A program made the translations under genes and the position numbers. A stretch of DNA of 64,000 nucleotides from JTS-AC122 sp050246015 (GTDB lineage: Bacteria; Planctomycetota; Phycisphaerae; Phycisphaerales; UBA1924): contig JBFWWU010000004.1 in the NCBI GenBank assembly GCA_050246015.1, positions 62,001 through 126,000 on the forward strand, given 5' to 3'. Under the pieces are notes generated by a model. The model had not been told where the DNA came from. It made no database searches and saw only the letters and a list, made by a program, of their open reading frames with translations. Shown in pieces: positions 60,624-64,000 of this stretch. Positions within the stretch are counted from its first letter, which is position 1, and every line of letters starts with the position of its first letter.

Positions 60624-61061
60624 ATGCAGATGGTGCTTGCCCGCAGGTCCGGCCTCGCGCGTGCGTTCACGCTGGTTGAGTTGATCGCCGTGATCGTCGT
60701 CCTGGCGATTCTCGCCGGGGTCGCCGTTCCCAAGTACTTCGATTACACCGCCAAGGCCAAGGAGTCCGCGACCAAGGCGACCCTGGGCGGCGTGCGCGCC
60801 GCCATCGCCAACTTCTACGCCAACTCGATCGTGAGCACCGGCACGGCAACGTACCCGACGCTGACGCAACTCACGACGATCGGCACGGTCCTCAATGAGG
60901 CCATGCCGAAGAACCCGTACAACGACTCGTCGGCCGTCTCCGCCGCCACCTGGGCCGCGACGCCTCCGGTCACCGGGTCGGCGGGGTGGAACTACGACGT
61001 TGCCAACGGCCGGTTCTGGGCCAACAGCACCACCAGCGGCGTCAACGAGCATCTGTGGTAA
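60624..61061 (+). CDS. major pseudopilin-like protein (GspG/pilin)
   Basis: This 145-residue protein has the type IV prepilin site after residue 14 (RAFTLVELIAVIVVLAILAG), with Glu at position 5 of the mature protein. AILAGVAVPKYFDYTAKAKE is typical of GspG. The C-terminal half has no cysteine pair. It starts at the ATG at 60624 behind AAGGAG, in a gap of 90 bases after gspF. It is likely the main pseudopilin or pilin subunit of this system. Confidence 0.92.
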   Translation: MQMVLARRSGLARAFTLVELIAVIVVLAILAGVAVPKYFDYTAKAKESATKATLGGVRAAIANFYANSIVSTGTATYPTLTQLTTIGTVLNEAMPKNPYNDSSAVSAATWAATPPVTGSAGWNYDVANGRFWANSTTSGVNEHLW

Positions 61062-61131
61062 GTCACGCCGCGCGTCATCCGTGAGAAACGCCCGGTGCGG
61101 GAACCCAAGCGCCACACGACCCTCGCACCCG

Positions 61132-61692
61132 ATGATCGCGCTGTCACCTTCAATCCGCTATCCACGAAACCGCCGGTCTCTTCGGAGCGGCGGTTTTACA
61201 TTGATCGAACTCGTCGTCGTCATGACGATCCTGGGGATTGTCTCAACGGTGAGCGTGGTCTCGCTTGCCTCGCTGGGCGACACCCGGGACGCCGCCGCCG
61301 CCCGACGCATGCTGCATGACCTTTCGTACGCCCGCGAACTGGCGCTCTCGCTTGGACTCAGAACCTGGGTCAAGTTCAATGTCCCGGATCAGAAATACTC
61401 GCTCCTGGTCGAGAGCGCCGCGTCCCCCGGCATGGGCAGCGTGCGAGAACTCGTCGATCCCGCCACCGGGTTCGCCTACGTCCAACTGCTCGACAAGGAC
61501 GACTTCCGCGGCGTGCGCATCACCGATGCCTCCATCGACGGCGGGGCCTATCTCGGCTTCGACTGGATGGGCGCCCCGCTCAACAGCGCCGAGCAACCCA
61601 TCGCGTCCAAGGGCGTCATCTCATTGTCCGGCGGGCACATCGTCGTTATCGAACCTCAGTCCGGCACGATCACCCTCGGGAGGTCGCCATGA
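61132..61692 (+). CDS. pseudopilin-like protein (GspH type)
   Basis: The 186-residue protein has the prepilin cleavage site in GGFTLIELVVVMTILGIV, mature Glu-5 present, and a body similar to GspH/FimT (DTRDAAAARRMLHDLSYARE). The ATG at 61132 lacks a clear Shine-Dalgarno sequence and lies 70 bases after the preceding gene. It overlaps the next gene by four bases. Confidence 0.85.
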   Translation: MIALSPSIRYPRNRRSLRSGGFTLIELVVVMTILGIVSTVSVVSLASLGDTRDAAAARRMLHDLSYARELALSLGLRTWVKFNVPDQKYSLLVESAASPGMGSVRELVDPATGFAYVQLLDKDDFRGVRITDASIDGGAYLGFDWMGAPLNSAEQPIASKGVISLSGGHIVVIEPQSGTITLGRSP

Positions 61693-62123
61693 TCAGACCC
61701 GGCCCCACAACCCGACGCAGCGCGTTCACGCTCATCGAGTGCATCATCGCGATCGTCATTCTTTCCGTCGCCGTTCCTGCCATGGTGCTGGCGATTCGCG
61801 AGACCCACTCGCGCCGCGCGGCGCCGGTCATGTCGTCGCGCGCCAGTTGGCTCGCCATGGAACTCCTCGAGGACATCATCGCCGACCGCAACAGCGCCAC
61901 CCGAGGCTACGGCTACCTCAAGGCATCGAACTACCCGGCGGAAGCGTCCGTGTCGGAGTTCCCCGCGTTTTCCCGCTCGGTCAGGTTCGTCGAAACCGGG
62001 CCTGACCTCGCCTCCGCCGGCTCCGGGTACATGAAAGTGACCGTCTCGGTTTCCTGGATCGCCCCCGGCGGCACCCAGCGGTCGCTGGCTCTTTCCACCA
62101 TTCTCACGGACTACTCGCCATGA
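61689..62123 (+). CDS. pseudopilin-like protein (GspI/PilV type)
   Basis: The 144-residue protein has SAFTLIECIIAIVILSVAVP with mature Glu-5 and the GspI-like ETHSRRAAPVMSSR. The ATG at 61689 overlaps the previous gene by four bases and the next by four. It is a minor pilin in the same machine. Confidence 0.85.
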   Translation: MIRPGPTTRRSAFTLIECIIAIVILSVAVPAMVLAIRETHSRRAAPVMSSRASWLAMELLEDIIADRNSATRGYGYLKASNYPAEASVSEFPAFSRSVRFVETGPDLASAGSGYMKVTVSVSWIAPGGTQRSLALSTILTDYSP

Positions 62124-62692
62124 CTCACCCTCCACCAACACGCGCCGTCATGCGCGCGCCCGCGCGCCCTGCCCAGAGCACGGCGGGGTTCACGCTCGTC
62201 GAACTCGTCGCCGCTATCACGATCCTTTCGTTCATCGCCGTCGTCACCAGTTCGATCCTCTGGACGGCCGTGGACGCCACGTCCCGCGGCGGCGTGCAGG
62301 CCGACCTGCACGGAACGATCTCCACCGCGGTCGAACAAGTGAGCAGGCACCTCCGAAATATCCCGGCCAAGCCGGGATCGCCTGCCGCCCCCGACATCGC
62401 CGCCGTCACTCCCACCTCGATCACGTGGAGCACCGACACCAAACTCACCCTCTCGGGAACGGACCTGGTCATCTCCATCGGCGGGGGCCCGGCGCGCACC
62501 CTGCTCCGGGATGTCCGGGCGTTCCGCATCCGCGCGTACGACCAGGGCAATGCCGAACTGGCCGACAACCTGTTCGGGACGCCGTGCGAAGCCATCCGCA
62601 GGCTCGGCGTCCGCATCGAGGCATCGCGCGGCGACGGCCTCGAACTCGTCCGAACCAAGGTATTTATCCGCTCCTTGATCGCGGGGACCTGA
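62120..62692 (+). CDS. pseudopilin-like protein (GspJ type)
   Basis: The 190-residue protein has AGFTLVELVAAITILSFI with mature Glu-5, and later RTLLRDVRAFRIRAYDQ and ASRGDGLELVRTKVFIRSLI as in GspJ. The ATG at 62120 overlaps the preceding stop. It is a minor pilin of the cluster. Confidence 0.85.
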   Translation: MTHPPPTRAVMRAPARPAQSTAGFTLVELVAAITILSFIAVVTSSILWTAVDATSRGGVQADLHGTISTAVEQVSRHLRNIPAKPGSPAAPDIAAVTPTSITWSTDTKLTLSGTDLVISIGGGPARTLLRDVRAFRIRAYDQGNAELADNLFGTPCEAIRRLGVRIEASRGDGLELVRTKVFIRSLIAGT

Positions 62693-62695
62693 ACT

Positions 62696-63118
62696 ATGAA
62701 ACTCGTCTCATTCAGCCCGGGGAAGACACATCGCGCTCGTTCGCGGCGCGGTGCGGCCGCGCTCGCCGTGATTCTCGGCATGCTCCTCATGCAACTCGCG
62801 ATCGTCGCGATGGTAGTGGGGGCGTCGCGCCGGCATGACCTGGCGGGGACCCGCATCAACTCCATGCGATCGTTCTATGCCGCCGAAGCCGGCATCAACA
62901 TGGGCGTCCGAGAACTCATGAATAACACGGACGAGGACCAGGACGGCACAGTCGGCGCCGTCTCTGACGACGGAAATGCGATCACCGACCCCCAAACCGG
63001 CCAAGGCACGAGTTTCGTCGTGTCGAAAATTGTAAATGGTAATCAGGTGACGCTTCGCAGCGTGGCGACCGCCAATAGCACGGTGCGATTCGTCGAGATC
63101 ACTCTCATATTCGAGTAA
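62696..63118 (+). CDS. PilX/GspK-like tip pilin
   Basis: The 140-residue protein has a basic start, then LAVILGMLLMQLAIVAMVVG and FYAAEAGINMGVRELMNN, the pattern of PilX/GspK N-terminal domains, which lack the usual FTLxE site. GspK usually caps the pseudopilus and is longer; this one is short, so it may be a PilX-type protein. The ATG at 62696 is three bases after the preceding stop. Confidence 0.75.
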   Translation: MKLVSFSPGKTHRARSRRGAAALAVILGMLLMQLAIVAMVVGASRRHDLAGTRINSMRSFYAAEAGINMGVRELMNNTDEDQDGTVGAVSDDGNAITDPQTGQGTSFVVSKIVNGNQVTLRSVATANSTVRFVEITLIFE

Positions 63119-63142
63119 CCCATGCACTACCTCGGGAGCATT

Positions 63143-64000
63143 ATGAGAGCCTGCTCACCTCTGATCGCCGCGCTTGCCATGGTCGGGTTCGCTGTCGCCA
63201 CCGCGAACGCGCAGGCACAGACGTACTACGTCCGATCCACCGGCAACGACGCCAACTCCGGTCTCTCGCCGGCCCTGGCGCTCCGCACGATCCAGGCCGC
63301 CGTCGGCAAGTGCACAGCCACCGGAGGCGGCAAGACCATCTACGTCGGCCCCGGCACGTACAACGAGCGGATCCGCATCACCAACTTCGTCTCCCCTATG
63401 CCCGCTTCCGGCGCCTCGACCCTCCCCAACTCCATCATCGGTGACACCGCCGGCGCCTTCACCAACGAAGCCGGAGGGCCCGTGATCATCTCCGGCGGGA
63501 ACTCTCTCCCCTACGGCATCGAGATCAACGCCCGGCACTACTGGAAAATCGACGGCCTCACCTTCACGGGACAGACGGCCGCCGGCGTCTACGTCACCGG
63601 CAGCACCGGGATCGGTATCCGCAACTGCATGATCCGCCTGGCCACCTCCACCATGGGCATCTACAGCGACGGCTGGAACTGCACCATCGAGGACAACACC
63701 ATCCAGCTCGGCGCCCCCACCGGCAGCGGGATCTTCCAGCGCTGCATGAACCCCGGCTCATATTCCATCTCCCGCAACCGCATCTACGCCCGGGGCGTCG
63801 ATTATCTGGCCTCCAACTTCCGAACCTCAACCACCCCCTCGACCTGCTACGGCATCTACTTCAACGTCGAGTCCGACAGCATCATCGTCAAGGCGACCAT
63901 CGAGAACAACGTCGTCACCGATCGCTACACCGGGTGCTATGTCAACGCCACCACCCTCCTGCCCCTCACGGTGATCTCCGTCTCCTCCAACACCATCGTG
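63143..64000 (+). CDS. secreted right-handed beta-helix protein (3' end beyond window)
   Basis: The visible 286 residues begin with a signal peptide (MRACSPLIAALAMVGFAVA, cleaved near ANAQ). The body shows parallel beta-helix coils: YYVRSTGNDANSGLSP (a DUF1565-type start), TIQAAVGKC, TIYVGPGTYNERI, IEINARHYWKIDGLTFTG, GIRNCMIRL, IEDNTIQLG, ISRNRIYARG and IENNVVTDR. The family contains polysaccharide lyases and glycan-binding proteins, but no active-site pattern is clear here. GGGAG before the ATG at 63143 supports that start over the ATG at 63122. The frame is open at the right edge, so a dockerin-like tail could follow. Confidence 0.88.
   Translation, partial: MRACSPLIAALAMVGFAVATANAQAQTYYVRSTGNDANSGLSPALALRTIQAAVGKCTATGGGKTIYVGPGTYNERIRITNFVSPMPASGASTLPNSIIGDTAGAFTNEAGGPVIISGGNSLPYGIEINARHYWKIDGLTFTGQTAAGVYVTGSTGIGIRNCMIRLATSTMGIYSDGWNCTIEDNTIQLGAPTGSGIFQRCMNPGSYSISRNRIYARGVDYLASNFRTSTTPSTCYGIYFNVESDSIIVKATIENNVVTDRYTGCYVNATTLLPLTVISVSSNTIV

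Noticed and set aside
1..64000. CRISPR arrays, tRNA or rRNA genes, transposases and prophage genes anywhere in the window.
   Set aside because: No regularly spaced direct repeats of CRISPR size, no tRNA T-loop with matching arms in the gaps and no recognisable transposase or phage protein was found by reading both strands.

Overview
The window is a GC-rich chromosomal segment (by eye about two-thirds G+C, with a visibly AT-richer leader at about 900-1190). It most resembles Planctomycetota of the Phycisphaerae type. The pointers are four secreted proteins ending in the same doubled Cys...DFFDFL...FF...C dockerin-like tail, a TPR protein carrying two RNA polymerase alpha-CTD domains, a sigma-like protein with several extra helix-turn-helix segments, a class II (B12) ribonucleotide reductase and a PEP-CTERM-like tail. 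The lineage is inferred from gene content, not from a marker comparison. No tRNA, rRNA, CRISPR array, transposase or prophage gene was recognised.

Layout. 1-7.2 kb: a FlgI-like lipoprotein cut by the left edge, dCTP deaminase, a four-helix-bundle cassette bracketed by inverted GGCA repeats, the B12-dependent ribonucleotide reductase and a small zincin. 7.4-14 kb: a secreted sugar-dehydrogenase-like multidomain protein, a secreted M14 carboxypeptidase (both with dockerin-like tails), a thioredoxin-like exported protein and an unknown C/H/D-motif protein. 15-28 kb: the atypical sigma-like regulator, SerA, a DUF4340 membrane protein, a small membrane protein, a glycan-type protein with a methyltransferase, and two lipoproteins with good sigma-70-type promoters. 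28-44 kb is mostly housekeeping: TpiA, an S1 RNA-binding protein, a plant-like tRNase Z, DnaA, an ABC-F ATPase, RicT/YaaT, the TPR/alpha-CTD protein, then a TPP riboswitch followed by DinB, AlkD-like and ThiC genes. 44-51 kb: a large exported unknown, then a minus-strand run ferredoxin, Nfu_N protein, MutY and a RibBA with altered active sites, and a class I aminotransferase. 51-57 kb: a HAF-repeat dockerin protein, PdxH, a five-haem cytochrome with a dockerin-like tail and two thiol-redox proteins. 57-64 kb: PilZ, PilB/GspE, PilC/GspF, four pilin-like proteins and a PilX-like protein in tight overlap, followed by a secreted beta-helix protein cut by the right edge.

How they work together. 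The type II secretion/type IV pilus-like cluster is a plausible export route for the dockerin-tailed enzymes, but the window has no cohesin or secretin. dCTP deaminase and NrdJ both feed deoxynucleotide supply. The ferredoxin, Nfu_N and MutY neighbours share iron-sulphur chemistry. The TPP aptamer abuts the DinB start codon and its purine-rich 3' strand doubles as that gene's ribosome binding site.

The most unusual items are the sigma-like protein with three added HTH segments, the nested hairpins and orphan dockerin tail just upstream of dnaA, the GGCA repeat shared by the four-helix-bundle cassette and the thiC reading frame, the TPP aptamer placed ahead of DinB/AlkD genes, and the RibBA protein that has lost key metal ligands.
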